Assembly: GCA_028456385.1 (NCBI GenBank)
Contig: JALNQF010000049.1
Location: 186,001-250,000, forward strand
Source: Ophiosphaerella korrae
Taxonomy: Eukaryota > Ascomycota > Dothideomycetes > Pleosporales > Phaeosphaeriaceae
Direction: 5' to 3'
DNA length: 64,000 bases
Shown here: in pieces, positions 23,428 to 34,751 of the stretch
Layout of the letters: each line of letters opens with the position of its first letter
Numbering within the stretch: position 1 is the stretch's first letter
Position numbers and translations under genes: made by a program
Notes under the pieces: generated by a model
Databases searched by the model: none
What the model was told of the DNA's origin: nothing
What the model saw: only the letters and a program-made list of their open reading frames with translations

Positions 23428-26097
23428 ATGGCCGAACACGACAGCAACGGGGCACGCAGCCGCAACCTCGCGATAAGGACCGACGTCCGGGGGAAAGGCG
23501 TAACCTTTGAGAGCAGCAATGCGGCGGGTGCAGGTGCAAGTGCAAGTTTGGCGCACTCGCACTCGCGCAACAGCTCCGTCAGCGACGACGACGAACACAT
23601 CCACACCCATCTGTCGGCCTCTTCTGTGGCCAACACCGATACCGTCTCGTCCTCGGGCTTTTCCGGCACGTCGACGACCATGACGTCGGCGTCTACCTAC
23701 GACGACCGGCCTGCGGCTGCCTCGAGTCCCATCGTCGCTTCCTCGCACGCCCACCCGAGCCTTACCCTGCTCGAGCTGCTGTCCAACACCGCATCCTCGT
23801 CTGCACTTCCCGACAGCTTCGCCTTCAATGTGTCGCGACGGGGCAATTTTGTCGTCATCTACTCGGCCTCTAACATCTGGCTCATCAAGACCGTTCAGCT
23901 GCCCCGCCTGTGGGCCAGGACGCTGCAGGTAAAGCGCAAGCCCGTCGCCATTGATGTCACCGAAGACGGCTTCTTGCTGGCCGTCTTGTCACGTCCGTCT
24001 CAGGTCGATCTTTATGAAATTCATGGCGATGGCGGCGACCAGATCAAGAAGAGACGGACCATTATGCTCGTCCACGAGGCCGGTTCTGTCGTCATATCAC
24101 CTGACGCTCGCATCCTCATCACCGGAAATAAGTATGGCATCGAGGTCATAGCAATTGGCCCGGAGGTGCCTGAGACGGTAAGACGCACGCTGTCCGGCCC
24201 GGCAGGCGACGCCCTAGAATTCTCCGATGACGGCCGGACGCTGCTTATCACAGGCTATGCTCGCAAGTCTGATGGCTCGGCCCTATTTGTGCTCCCAGGC
24301 CTCTATGACAGCCCATTGACCGACGAGGGCGAGCCGATACCGCAACCGCCCGAGCATGCGTGGACAGGCTCGGTGCTCTTTCCTGAGACGGCAAGGATAG
24401 CACGCCAGGCCACGTTACTCCCTGATGCCGACACAGGCACCTTCAATGAGCTGTTCGCTTTCAACGCCGAGGAGGATTCATGGGGCATTTACGATATTGC
24501 CTGTCAACGCTTCACCCAGCGGAAGATGTTCCTGCCCGATCATCAGCGATGGACGCGCTCCGAGTTTGTCGACGATGCCATGCCCGCTGTGTCTCCGAAT
24601 GCTGACCTCGCTGCCGTTGCGCTGCGAATGCGTGGCACGACTAATATCTGGATTTACGAGGTGCCTGGATGGGACTACACGCCCAGCGAAAAGGCCAAGA
24701 TGCATCAACCAATCCAACCATGCTTCTGCATACCAATCCGAAAAAGCGGCCCAGACACATTACAAGAGATATGCGTATTGCGCTGGGTCAAGCTAGATGC
24801 AAACATTCAACGCCTCATGGCAATTGGGAACTCAACTACCGTTCCTGATGAGAATGATGTTCCAGGCGCACCCCTGGGATCAAAAGGAGTTATTGTCATT
24901 CTAGACTTTGACAAGAGGAGGCCACCCGGAAGTACTGCGCCCATGCCAACCAAGCAAGAATATGATCTGGATCCTTTGTGTCCTGGTGAGAGGCTACCGG
25001 AAGGCTCAATAGACTTTGAGCGGGAAGTAGAACTTGTACGCACACGGACTAGGGTTCAACGACAAGCGCAAAATAGAAGTGATGCAACACGAAGACAATC
25101 CAGGGGCGGCTCCACCCCAGCTCAGAGAACAAGGACGGCCCGCCGTATCCCAATTTCGCCGCCACCTGCTGCAGAGGAAGACGTAGAGTTGACAGCTGAA
25201 GAAGCACAAGCAGCCTTTGAAGCCCCCTACGACAATCAGCAACCTAGATCTCAAATGTCCTTGGCACGAGCGGCCACCGTGGCAGCTGTATCACCTGCGA
25301 ATCGTCGTCATCTACGCGCTTTGCCCTTCAGACCCCTCGAGTACCGACGTGCCGATGGCCACCGAGAACTTCCCCACGAAAGCGACGCCGACAACTGGGT
25401 CCCGCCTCCTCCCGCCTACACCACTACCGCCGCCGCAGCCGGAAGCGTCAGTCTCAGCCACCCCAACGCACCACCCGTTCCCCGCCGAGCAGTCGCCTCC
25501 TCTGCCATACCCCCCGTTCCGGCCCTCCCATCAACTGTGGCACCCTCCCACCTCTCCCCCTACCAATCTCGCGGCCAATCCATCTCCTCCATCAACCTCT
25601 CCACCTCCTCCCCCCCACACGACCGCGACCGCCGCCCCTCCCTCCTCCATCCCTCCACCTATCCCGCCCCCCAATCCTCTGGCTCCATCCGCCGCCGCAG
25701 CTCCTCTTCCCGCCCTTCCCGCCCCTCCCTCTCCTCCCCCCCACAAAACCCAAACCAACCCCCCTCATCACACCTCAACGCCTCACTTCACCACCCTACT
25801 TTCCGCCCCCGCCGCGCCATCGCTTCCACCATCGACCTCCGCGCCCTGCCACCCATTTCCTCACCGCGTCGCGGCTCTGTGCCGACTCTTTCCCGAGCAG
25901 CCGACGGAGAGGCGCACTTGCGCAGAGGCCTTTTACCCAGGCTTGTTACGCCGTCGGGAACCAGGGCCGTCGAGCCCATGAGTGCGCCCGCTGAAGCTGG
26001 GGGTGGCGGGTTTCCGGTTGCGGTAGAGAGGCAGGGGAGGGGTGGTGTAAGGAGTGGAAAAAGGAAGAAGAGGAGGCTTGGGTGTGTGGTTATGTGA
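23428..26097 (+). CDS. Beta-propeller-like protein with C-terminal CaaX box
   Basis: Intronless, 889 aa. The N-terminus (1-115) is Ser/Ala-rich. Residues about 120-500 show repeated propeller-type strands (FAFNVSRRGNFVVIYSAS; IDVTEDGFLLAVLSRPSQV; VVISPDARILITGNKYG; LEFSDDGRTLLITGY), a WD40-like arrangement conserved in filamentous fungi but without a named function that I recognise. Residues about 530-870 are disordered and Pro/Ser/Arg-rich. The protein ends with a polybasic stretch KRKKRR and then CVVM-stop, a canonical CaaX motif. With Met last, farnesylation is expected, which predicts a membrane-attached scaffold. The strong third-position C/G bias in the Pro-rich part creates a long overlapping frame that is not a gene. 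Confidence 0.8.
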   Translation: MAEHDSNGARSRNLAIRTDVRGKGVTFESSNAAGAGASASLAHSHSRNSSVSDDDEHIHTHLSASSVANTDTVSSSGFSGTSTTMTSASTYDDRPAAASSPIVASSHAHPSLTLLELLSNTASSSALPDSFAFNVSRRGNFVVIYSASNIWLIKTVQLPRLWARTLQVKRKPVAIDVTEDGFLLAVLSRPSQVDLYEIHGDGGDQIKKRRTIMLVHEAGSVVISPDARILITGNKYGIEVIAIGPEVPETVRRTLSGPAGDALEFSDDGRTLLITGYARKSDGSALFVLPGLYDSPLTDEGEPIPQPPEHAWTGSVLFPETARIARQATLLPDADTGTFNELFAFNAEEDSWGIYDIACQRFTQRKMFLPDHQRWTRSEFVDDAMPAVSPNADLAAVALRMRGTTNIWIYEVPGWDYTPSEKAKMHQPIQPCFCIPIRKSGPDTLQEICVLRWVKLDANIQRLMAIGNSTTVPDENDVPGAPLGSKGVIVILDFDKRRPPGSTAPMPTKQEYDLDPLCPGERLPEGSIDFEREVELVRTRTRVQRQAQNRSDATRRQSRGGSTPAQRTRTARRIPISPPPAAEEDVELTAEEAQAAFEAPYDNQQPRSQMSLARAATVAAVSPANRRHLRALPFRPLEYRRADGHRELPHESDADNWVPPPPAYTTTAAAAGSVSLSHPNAPPVPRRAVASSAIPPVPALPSTVAPSHLSPYQSRGQSISSINLSTSSPPHDRDRRPSLLHPSTYPAPQSSGSIRRRSSSSRPSRPSLSSPPQNPNQPPSSHLNASLHHPTFRPRRAIASTIDLRALPPISSPRRGSVPTLSRAADGEAHLRRGLLPRLVTPSGTRAVEPMSAPAEAGGGGFPVAVERQGRGGVRSGKRKKRRLGCVVM

Positions 26098-27496
26098 GTG
26101 GGTGTGAGACTTGCGTTGATATTGGTGTTGGTGTAGCTTTGGTTATTTATATACCCCCAAATTTTTTTTTTGGTTGTACAAATGATTTTGATGTAGATGC
26201 TCCCCTTGGGGTTGAGCGGTACAAGGTCTTGGGAGTGTGTTTTGTTTCTTTGTATATGGATTTTTTATTTGAGATGGGTGTATGACTGGTTGTAGTCAGT
26301 GGCCCTTCATGTGTGCGTGCGTGTTCTTTTGGTGCAAGTCCATGCATTTTGTGGGTATACATCCCCTGTGCAATTTGTCTATATTGAGCCCACTGGTACC
26401 CTGACACGCGGCTGGCTGCCAATATTATCCGCACACCAAAATCGCTTGATGTACCAACACTTGTCCCATCTCAACTTTCGAGCTCTCGAACTCATCCAAT
26501 ATTAATCGATTTTCTTAGTTTCCAAAACTTTATAAATAGGCGCGTTGAGGTTATGCTATAATGGCTGAGAGATTATACAGAGATAGAGGGCCGGGTGACT
26601 AGGTAGTAATAGGTGAGATAGGCTACTCGGTACCTAATACAAGAAATCTCAACACTAAAAATCAATTGTATATATTATACGCCTTAGCTACGGGAGACAT
26701 GTGTTCTCAACAAGTATATAACGGAGGCCTAGTTAGACTAGGTAGCAATAACTTCTTGGAACTCTTATATCTCCAGGTACCCTAGGACTAGTCCCTAACA
26801 GTATAGTACTTTAAAGCTATCTCAAAAATTTCGTCTACTTATTACATATCTCTAGTTTAAATTACGCTCAGAAACCTCGTTTGTATGGGTTTCTGTCACG
26901 TAGGATTCTATAGGTTAGAGCAGTGGATCAGTCTAGTATACTCGAGCTGCCCGAGCTACTCAAGCTTACTTAAGCCGAGCCATCAATTCCCTATATATCC
27001 AGATAGCTCTGTAGCCCTTAAAATACGGTGATTCTTTCTATGGCACTCCTGAGCTTTAAATCGCGCCCGTCTATTCTGTCCATAGCGTTGGGGTACGCTA
27101 AGCGATTTCAGTGTGCGGTCAAAGGCATCGGCCAACGACAAGTTATCTTCCTACTGAAGGCGGAATTATGTGATATCTACGCTATATATACTATCGCAGT
27201 GCAAATGCCGACTAAGGCAGCAGAACTATTAAGTTCGGACTTAACTTTTGCCGCTGCAACATATACCGTTATTGTTCACCAGGCTGACCACAGACCACCG
27301 AATAGGTAATGCCACCTTGTTGCCGAAATACCCATATGCTTGCGGCTGTATATGCATATGCGGTGTAAATCCCGTCCTGCACATCGATCGTAGACATTAG
27401 GGGCCAGATAGCTTTACACTCATAAAAAACCAAGTCCTCCCACAGCGGACTTGACGAAAACGACGCTCACATTGCTGCTAAATATTGCCAACCACG
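26098..27496. other. AT-rich region, possible RIP-affected DNA
   Basis: After the propeller gene's 3' flank, base composition shifts at about 26500 to TA-rich sequence with many short stop-filled frames. No gene was seen. It marks the left edge of a decayed island that runs to about 35 kb. Confidence 0.5.
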
Positions 27497-29628
27497 ATGC
27501 CAGACGCCAGGCCTCTTCTTCATGAAGGTAGTGCAGCTGGGGAAGAAGAAATAGAGTTGCGACACAGGCCATGGAGACCCGCAAAAACAATATCAACACC
27601 CTTACTTGGCGAGAGTACGATTTCTGTGGTACTCAAAGGATGGCCAACTTCTCCAAAGACAATCAAGCGCCCTTTAATTGACATCATATCCGATCTTGTC
27701 CTTGATCTCATGTTGCTTGTTTGTGCAACAGCGTTTCTGGTTTTTGCGTGGACAGTCAGTCGCTATGACCAAGTTTCCACCGTCGAGCATAAGCGGGCAA
27801 CGAACATGATGCAGAATGCGATTAAATATGCAAGGATTCGAACAATTTACGGGTATGTGAAGAATGATTCGCTGATACTAAACTAGGGCCCCATAATGTT
27901 TCCGATTCTCTTCGCTGCAATTGTTGGTCGAGCAACGCGTGCCTTATTACAGTGGCGACTGGAAAGGGGGGAGCGCATTGAAGTTCTTGATACTCTTGCT
28001 ACAAGTACCTCACTTACAAAGTACCGTTGTATCACAATTCCAGCTGCGTGCTGTTTCTGTGACAGGCATTGTCCTTTTAGCAGTCTGGGGTTTGTCTCCA
28101 ATTGGAGGCCAGGCTTCACTTCGGCAAATGACACTCGAAACTAAGGTACAAATCCAGGAAGCATCATTCAGGTACATGTCCATAGATGAGAATTTGGGGC
28201 GATTTAGGCAGCCAGGCGAGTGGACTCTGCATGATGTGGCGTCTATATCGTTCGGAAATACGATTCTTGCTTCATCTAGCAGCAGGTCATCTCTGCTGGA
28301 TCCTTGGGGCAACGTCAAGATACCGAGAATCGAGTACTATGAGAATCGCTATTCCCCCGATGCCGAGGGTTGGTTCGAGACACACGCCTTAAATGCAAGT
28401 ACGTACGCCTCTTTAGTAGGTGTGCCTGTAACCGGCACTGGAAACACCACCTTTTTCGATTATACCTTCAACATCCACGTCCCTTATATGCACCTTGATT
28501 GCATCCAACTCTCCTCTCCAGGCAAATCGACGTATATGATCCCAGATGGAACTTGATCCCAGATGGAACTACCAACACCACCACGGACATGAGGCTGATT
28601 TACTGGTCCTCGAACGCGACCTCTCGGGTCCGAATCAACCCGTATAAAGTCGAGCCATTCAGTTTCACATACCGGCCACCAACCTATCTAACTGAAGGCG
28701 ACTTTGAACTATTCACATGCAATGTCACAGCGACTTACGTTGAACTCGAGATCTTTTGCGGCACTTCAACCACCTGTGCCTCGAAACGGGCCCGTCGTTC
28801 GAGCCTGAAACAACTACCGCCATCCTGGACACTCATGGACACGAAAGAGGGCACGTGGGACCTATTTCTATCAGGCTTCATGTCAAAGGACATGGTGGTT
28901 CCGATTCTTTCCTACTTACTCGATCCAGATGGTATATCGAACCCGGAAAAACCTCAGGATAAAGAGAGCCAAATGCGGCTCGGCCAGTTGCTCAATACGT
29001 ATGTAATGTGCATGAACGGTGCTGCGGCCACACCAGGTATGTTAGGAAATTTACCAACTCTACATATGGCTAATCAAAGTAGGAGGGCTTACCAATACTA
29101 CTTCTTATGATTGGGACAGTAACCTTACTTTTGTGGGGAAACCAGTTTTCCGATGATAGTATCGACACGGACATTATGAATTATAGCGATCCACTTTACA
29201 ATTACACTTTTGAAGACGTCTCGGCAAGGGTATGGCCAGCGCAAGGTAAGAAAAGCTTGAAGACGGAAATCATTGTTGCCCATAAATAGTGGGTAGCTGT
29301 TTTGTTCATTGTGTCTTGCATTCTTATCCTTGCGAGCTTGATCTCGCCTATCACACGATGGTTCTTTACCAAAGGACCTGAAGTCATGATGAATGTGTCC
29401 AGCCTGGCCACCAGGGACAACCGCCATATCCCGCTACCTGATGGGGGCACTTATCTTGACGCTTCGAATCGCGCGCGGCTACTCCGTCGTGTGAAGGTTC
29501 GATTTGGAGATGTGAGTGATGGAAACGACAGTGGGGAAAGTCACGTTGGCAGCTTGGCCATTAGTTCATACAACGAAGTTGATCCGGCAAATGTCACAAG
29601 GATTGAAAAAGGGCGGCGGTATGCGTGA
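27497..29628 (+). pseudogene. Broken multi-pass membrane protein gene (17-bp duplication)
   Basis: Reads as one fungal membrane protein: an N-terminal helix (LVLDLMLLVCATAFLVFAW), then FPILFAAIVGRATRALLQW, WGLSPIGGQASLRQM, a long ectodomain with N-glycosylation sites, and a last helix (AVLFIVSCILILASLISP). Likely introns are 27830-27886 (GC-AG), one near 29035-29080, and 29246-29296. Three lesions break it. There is an extra base in the A run at 28018-28020. A perfect 17-bp tandem duplication (28537-28553 and 28554-28570) creates an immediate TGA. There is an extra G in 29135-29138. Removing one duplicate copy restores the frame (IPDGTTNTTTDMRLIYW). The first and third lesions sit in homopolymers and could be sequence errors. 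Family function unknown. Confidence 0.72.
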
Positions 29629-30170
29629 AAAAAAAATACTTGCGCTTATCCTACTGAAGGACGGCATGTTGCGTCCTGTTATTGTGAAGTGCGCATAGTA
29701 CTTCCTTGCAACTTTGAAATAACAGAAATCAGGTATGTGAGCCGTCGATCATAGATATTGGCTTCTAAACAGCATTCATTCAAACATTTGCTTGATCTAA
29801 TTACTGATCTTGAGGTGTTTACGGCTGTTTATCAGCAGAGAATAACGAGGTTGCCTATTAGGTGCAATGCCTTCAAATGCCGCAACATGTTCATGCAACG
29901 AACCCGTGATCGCTCATATTATGGTCAATGATTAGAAGCATAATATATACAGTATGCTTATACACCTTGTAAAGCAATCTCAAATTGTGGGTATATTCTA
30001 GTCATAGAGGTGAAGCGAGGGAAATAGGAAAAAGTCAAAACTTTGCCGAAATTTGATGCTCGAGGACTTTTGATGGCAAATCGGAAAAGTTTGATTGGTT
30101 CCCATAGTCACATGAGACTTCGCTTACACTTAATCTCATATGCCCCACCAAGTGGTGCTGACTTTGTGTA
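29629..30170. other. AT-rich intergenic
   Basis: No gene was seen. It ends at the TA target dinucleotide (30169-30170) of the MITE. Confidence 0.55.
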
Positions 30171-30597
30171 ACGTGTTCCACCAGTAAGTGGCCCACCACA
30201 GTAAGCGGCCCACCTCAAAAACCATCAAAATTCGCAAACAGCTATAGCTTGATATCTTAACAACAGCTCAATAATAAATTCTAAAATTTTACGCCAAGCC
30301 TCATATACCTAACTAGGAGTACCTGTAGAAGTACCGGGAATAATAAATCTAGCTATTATAAAGATATTGAGTTTTGGCCCCCAATTTTGAGCCAGATTAC
30401 TATACCTCTAGAACTGTATAATAAATTTACTTCTTAAGTCAAATAAGAGTCTTAAAATAGCTATACAAAGATAGAACTAAAATTTTAGGATTTATTATTA
30501 GGCTGTTGTTAAGATAACAAGCTACAGTTTTTGCGATTTTTTATGGTTTTTGAGGTGGGCCGCTTACTGGGGTGGGCCACTTACTGGTGGAACACGT
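30171..30597. mobile_element. 427-bp MITE, Tc1/mariner-like, with TA duplication
   Basis: Terminal inverted repeats of about 120 bp (30171-30290 against 30479-30597) are roughly 90 percent identical by eye. They begin ACGTGTTCCACCAGTAAG and are followed inward by a second GTAAGCGGCCCACC block. The element is flanked by TA on both sides (30169-30170 and 30598-30599), the target duplication of the Tc1/mariner superfamily. The central 190 bp are AT-rich with no coding capacity, so it needs a transposase from elsewhere. It sits 75 bp upstream of the HET gene start and could affect that promoter. Confidence 0.85.
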
Positions 30598-30672
30598 TAG
30601 TAGATTCGTGTTCTATACACCTCGCATATGTTTTTCACCTAGATGGGTCTTGCTCCTTCGCCGAAATCAATA

Positions 30673-32653
30673 ATGGAACGCCCACCTGAGCCGCTCGAGT
30701 ATGTGAAATCGTTGGTGTGTGAACAGTGCTGGACGGAATGTTTCGACACCGAGGATTTTGAGAAACTTGGTCGAGGCGAAATTTATGGGGTTACATTTGA
30801 GGTAAGCGGCTAAGGCTGGTACGTTCTGGTGCTAACTTTGCCTTTATTTCAGAGCACTGGAAAGGGACTACTTTCGTCCGGGGCAAAGTGTCCTTGGTGC
30901 ACATTTTTGTCGCGTAGTAGTGACAAGGTTACCGGGTATTTGTCCAAATAGGTTCCAGTTTTTGGACTCGCCAACACCCTTCCAGGCTCTTTTATGAATC
31001 AGAGAATAAGGTCAAATTTTTCCTCTCATTGAGCGATCGTCCTTCATCGACACCAGTGGGAAGAAACTGTTATGAAATATCTGTATCCACCAACTGGTCC
31101 TGGTATTTTTCTATGTTTACGGAAGAAGACAACGCCGTCGCTCATCTCTTTACAGCAAGAAGAATGATAACGGACCTCTCTTTACCTAATACACAAGAAC
31201 ATATGTTGCGCTGGATCGATGAGTGCGCCTATCATCCCCTGTGCCCGAAACAAAGTGAACTACCCTTACCTACCCGTGTGATTGATGTAACTTCGCTCAA
31301 GATCAAACAATCAGCAGGGGAATGCGGAATGTGTGCGGCATTATCATATTGTTGGGGTTCATCACGTCAAGTGATGCTCTTGTCATCAGCATTGCGATTA
31401 GCAACTCACCAATTGGATTTTGATGGGCTTCCCCAGACAATCAAAGACGCGATTGGAGTTACACGTTCATTATCAATCAGATACTTATGGGTATGTGTCA
31501 TATCTCCGTGCAACATCATTTTGCCTGGTTGCAATCCGGTTTTATCTCATCTGACATTTGAACCAATTAGGTGGATACACTTTGCATAGTTCAGTATGAT
31601 GGAGCTGATAAAGTAAGAGAAATAGGTCAGATGGCCCATATTTATGGAAATGTCCATATTACAATCGTGGCTTCGATGGCCGAAGATGCATCACAGGGGT
31701 TTCTTAGGCCACGAAAACCCCCAGTATGTGAAGCGACCCTTCCATTCAGGGTTTCACCAAACGTTTTTGGTAGCGTCACAGTAGTATCAGACCTAATTAC
31801 ACCACGCGGTGGCGGGCGATTTTGCGATGAGCCAGTGCATCAACAGGCCTGGTGTCTCTAAGAACAACTAGTTTCAAGACGATTGCTACTATACGATACT
31901 GATACATTACGGTGGAGATGTGCCACAAGTATTAAAAATCTTGGACAATCTCTATATCTGGAGCCCCGTGGGTTCAGAGAGCCAAGGCTTCTCTCTCAAC
32001 TTAGTGAAAACATAGGAATGGCGTTGGAAGAATGGGCCGGTATTATCGTAGACTACTCATCGAGGGCAATGTCTGTACATCAAGACAAACTTCCTGCACT
32101 TGCGGCCTTGGCCGAAAGATTTGCACCTTCACTTGGCAAGTACTATGCTGGAATATGGGGCTTTGGAATCATCACACAACTGGAATGGAGGCAAAACCCT
32201 GCATTTAAGAGTACTGTCAATATTGAAGATCTATACCAAGCGCCATCCTGGTCATGGACATCGGTTGACGGCAAAATCATCCCTGGTCCGTGTATGGCCG
32301 ATAGCTGCCAGGCTGTATGCGTCTTGAAGGCTGTAAAGACTATACTGAAAAATGATATTGCGCCGTACGGAGAGGTTCTTGGGGATTCTATTACTATTCG
32401 ATCAAAAATGTTACTCATATGGATCAATAATGTCCGCAACGAAGACGAGCTGCGGGATCACATATGCACAAAGGTGGAAACAGATTCTTCTATTCAAGAC
32501 TCAGCGGTAATGAGGTTTTGCAGGAGCTACTTCCGATTTTCCTTCTCTAGCACGGCTTGTATCGGAAATTGCAGATTTGCCATTACGATAGAGTTTGATC
32601 AACGCCGGTTAGGTCGCCGAACGGGACTTGCTTGTGAGTATTCGTCATTGTGA
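30673..32653 (+). pseudogene. HET-domain protein gene interrupted by one TAA
   Basis: Exons 30673-30801, 30853-30935, 30986-31490 and 31571 onward, all with consensus introns (51, 50 and 80 bp). The N-terminus has paired cysteines (CEQCW, CPWC). The HET domain is clear: CAALSYCWGSS, LPQTIKDAIGVTRSLSIRYLW joined to VDTLCIVQ, then IGQMAHIYGNVHITIVAS. The conserved WCLQE motif reads WCL-stop-EQL because of TAA at 31859-31861, where CAA (Gln) is expected. The frame is then open for another 790 bp through APSWSWTSVDG, a motif family members also carry near the C-terminus. This single C-to-T change at CpA fits RIP. It may be a recently lost allele. The 3' end beyond about 32630 was not resolved. 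Confidence 0.78.
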
Positions 32654-34499
32654 GCCTCAACGTCACGGGATGGCCCGCTTACCAGCTGCAGATCTTCTGC
32701 CTCTAGCCTTCGAGTCGCTCTGTATAATGAGTATAGGTAAGTATACCCGCTATCGAGACCCAAATTCAGTTGCCAATGTACGAAGGATTGGTATTAGTCC
32801 CCGCTGGACCAAGCACGTTTCGACGTATTGGTATATTTTACAGGTTGCGTCAAAGTGAGTGTATGGATCTACCAGATCAGGATATCACTATTGTGTAGAA
32901 AGCATGAGTATGGTTGGAAATTTGCTAATGGAGGAATTATCCCGACCTTCTTTCACCCGGTCTTTACAGCCCTGAATTATACATGAAAACAGCTATTCAA
33001 GAAGTCCTTGTGATGGACATGTTACAATGCGCATAAGTAATTTGAGCTGCACTCTCAAATGCAGTAAACCAGCATGGTTTCTTCCTCAGCATACCACATG
33101 TTCCGTTCGGTTCAAACATGATCCGGTTTACCGTGAACGTCAGTGCATCATGGCCACCTATGCCGTTATTCCTCGCTTTAATATCCTTCCCACTAGAGCG
33201 CCACAGTGCATTAAACTGGCCTATTGTTGTGGCCATGTGCTTGCCTCATGTCTCAGGCTCCTTCACGGTGTTTCAGGATACAGGATGGAATTCAATGCTG
33301 AGTAACAGCAATTTACTTAGAATCTTTATTGAATTTACCAATTTCTTCGGATCTATACACCTTCGTGCAACTAGCCATCTTTTGTAGGCTATAGTATGGA
33401 GAATTGCAAAATTAGTAGCTATCGGCTTTGATTCATTTCCTCGATGGTGCGTTCATTGATATTACCGTTCGATATGTAATGCTATAGTCCTTGCTTAAAT
33501 TCGATAAGAGATACAGTATACTAAGTGTTAGCAGGTCGCTCACGGAACGTCCAACATCCCTTGGTTTCCTCCTCTCTGAGGCACATTTCAATGCTGCCGA
33601 CTTCAACTGGAGTAGAGACATAAAACTAAGAAAAGATATATACGATAAGAAAGTAAAAAGTTTTGGCGATAGAAAGAAAGAAAGGCGAAGCCCAAGTTCA
33701 TTGGCGGTGTTCATCTTCCCAGGTTCATCTTTTACAACCTTGCACCTATACATTCAAAACCTGGATAAACCTGCCCAAAACTGGGGACTAATCAATCATT
33801 GCCCTTTGATTTCGGTTTAAGGATTAATATGGGCAAATCCATAAAGGTGGCGGAACCCACAACGGAATGCAACAAGCCGTGAAAAGCACAAGCACTATAA
33901 CTACACTCGACACTGGAAGCACGGACGTACACTATGCGTTGCTTGATGCTCATAAGCGGCTGTGAGCATGCGGCCACTGGCTCATTCATCTACCGCCGTC
34001 AGCGAAGGAAGCGAGTATTGACCTGGATCTCTCTCAGTTGGCGAGTACATCGGCGCCACTTGTCACTAGACGGGCTCCACCAACCTCTCCTGCTGGGAAT
34101 AGGACTCAGCTAATTCGGACCCAGTCGTTGTTGGGCGCTGCTGCCTTCGATGACGCGTCGGAATAGTGAACCCGTCTACGCGACTGGATGAGCCAAGCTG
34201 TTTCCCGGTCTATATCTGACACCTAGGACTCTCACATTGGCTAGTACGGAGGCTGCGATGACCGTGGACATAAACAGACCGTTGTTTCTCATTCAGCCTG
34301 TTCAATAAGCGAAGATTATCAGCCAACAATGCCTGGATCCTCTCTCGCAGACACGTTTCCCGTCATGTCTAAATGGCTGGCCTTGAAAATATGGTTCTTA
34401 CGGTACAGAGCCTTTGCCGCGTCTCGGCTTCTACCATCGAATGGCTGCCCTCACCATAGTATGACCTGCATCACTGCGCCATCGCCACCATGACGGGTC
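32654..34499. other. AT-rich to mixed intergenic
   Basis: It may contain the last exon of the HET gene (to about 32860). No other gene is supported. From about 33960 the sequence regains normal composition; on the minus strand it could be part of the retroelement relic described next. Confidence 0.4.
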
Positions 34500-34751
34500 T
34501 TAGGACGCATACAGCGCACAGATCAAAGACGCTACCAGATTAGAGTATGGAGTATCAAGGGACCATGCTGGCTCATCAGCGGTGTTCTTAGGCCCATGCG
34601 TATATGCGACGTTGTATCCACACACTTGTCGGAATCTCCTGAGCGCGCAGAGTGATTCCTCCCGCCAACGAAACATTTTAGTGACTACCGAACTGGTACC
34701 CCAAATACCTAGGCAGCGACTTTGAGGGCCGATTAAACCGAATAGTTTCAT
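34500..34751 (-). mobile_element. Possible LTR-retrotransposon pol (RNase H) relic
   Basis: An 83-codon frame contains FRWREESLCALRRF and YNVAYTHGPKNTADEPAW. It recalls the end of the RNase H domain of Gypsy-type polyproteins, where an RW(W/E)..L..Y...Y.PG..N.AD.PSR pattern is normal. Nothing else of a polyprotein is intact around it, and no LTR pair was found. A short decayed fragment at best. Confidence 0.3.

Noticed and set aside
25217..25981. 254-codon plus-strand frame overlapping the propeller gene
   Set aside because: Produced by C-rich third positions of the Pro/Ser-rich region; the main frame continues to a CaaX end and is coherent.
29246..29296. In-frame TAG at 29287 as a fourth lesion in the membrane pseudogene
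   Set aside because: It lies inside a likely 51-bp GTAAGA...GTAG intron whose removal joins WPAQ to AVLFIVSC in frame.
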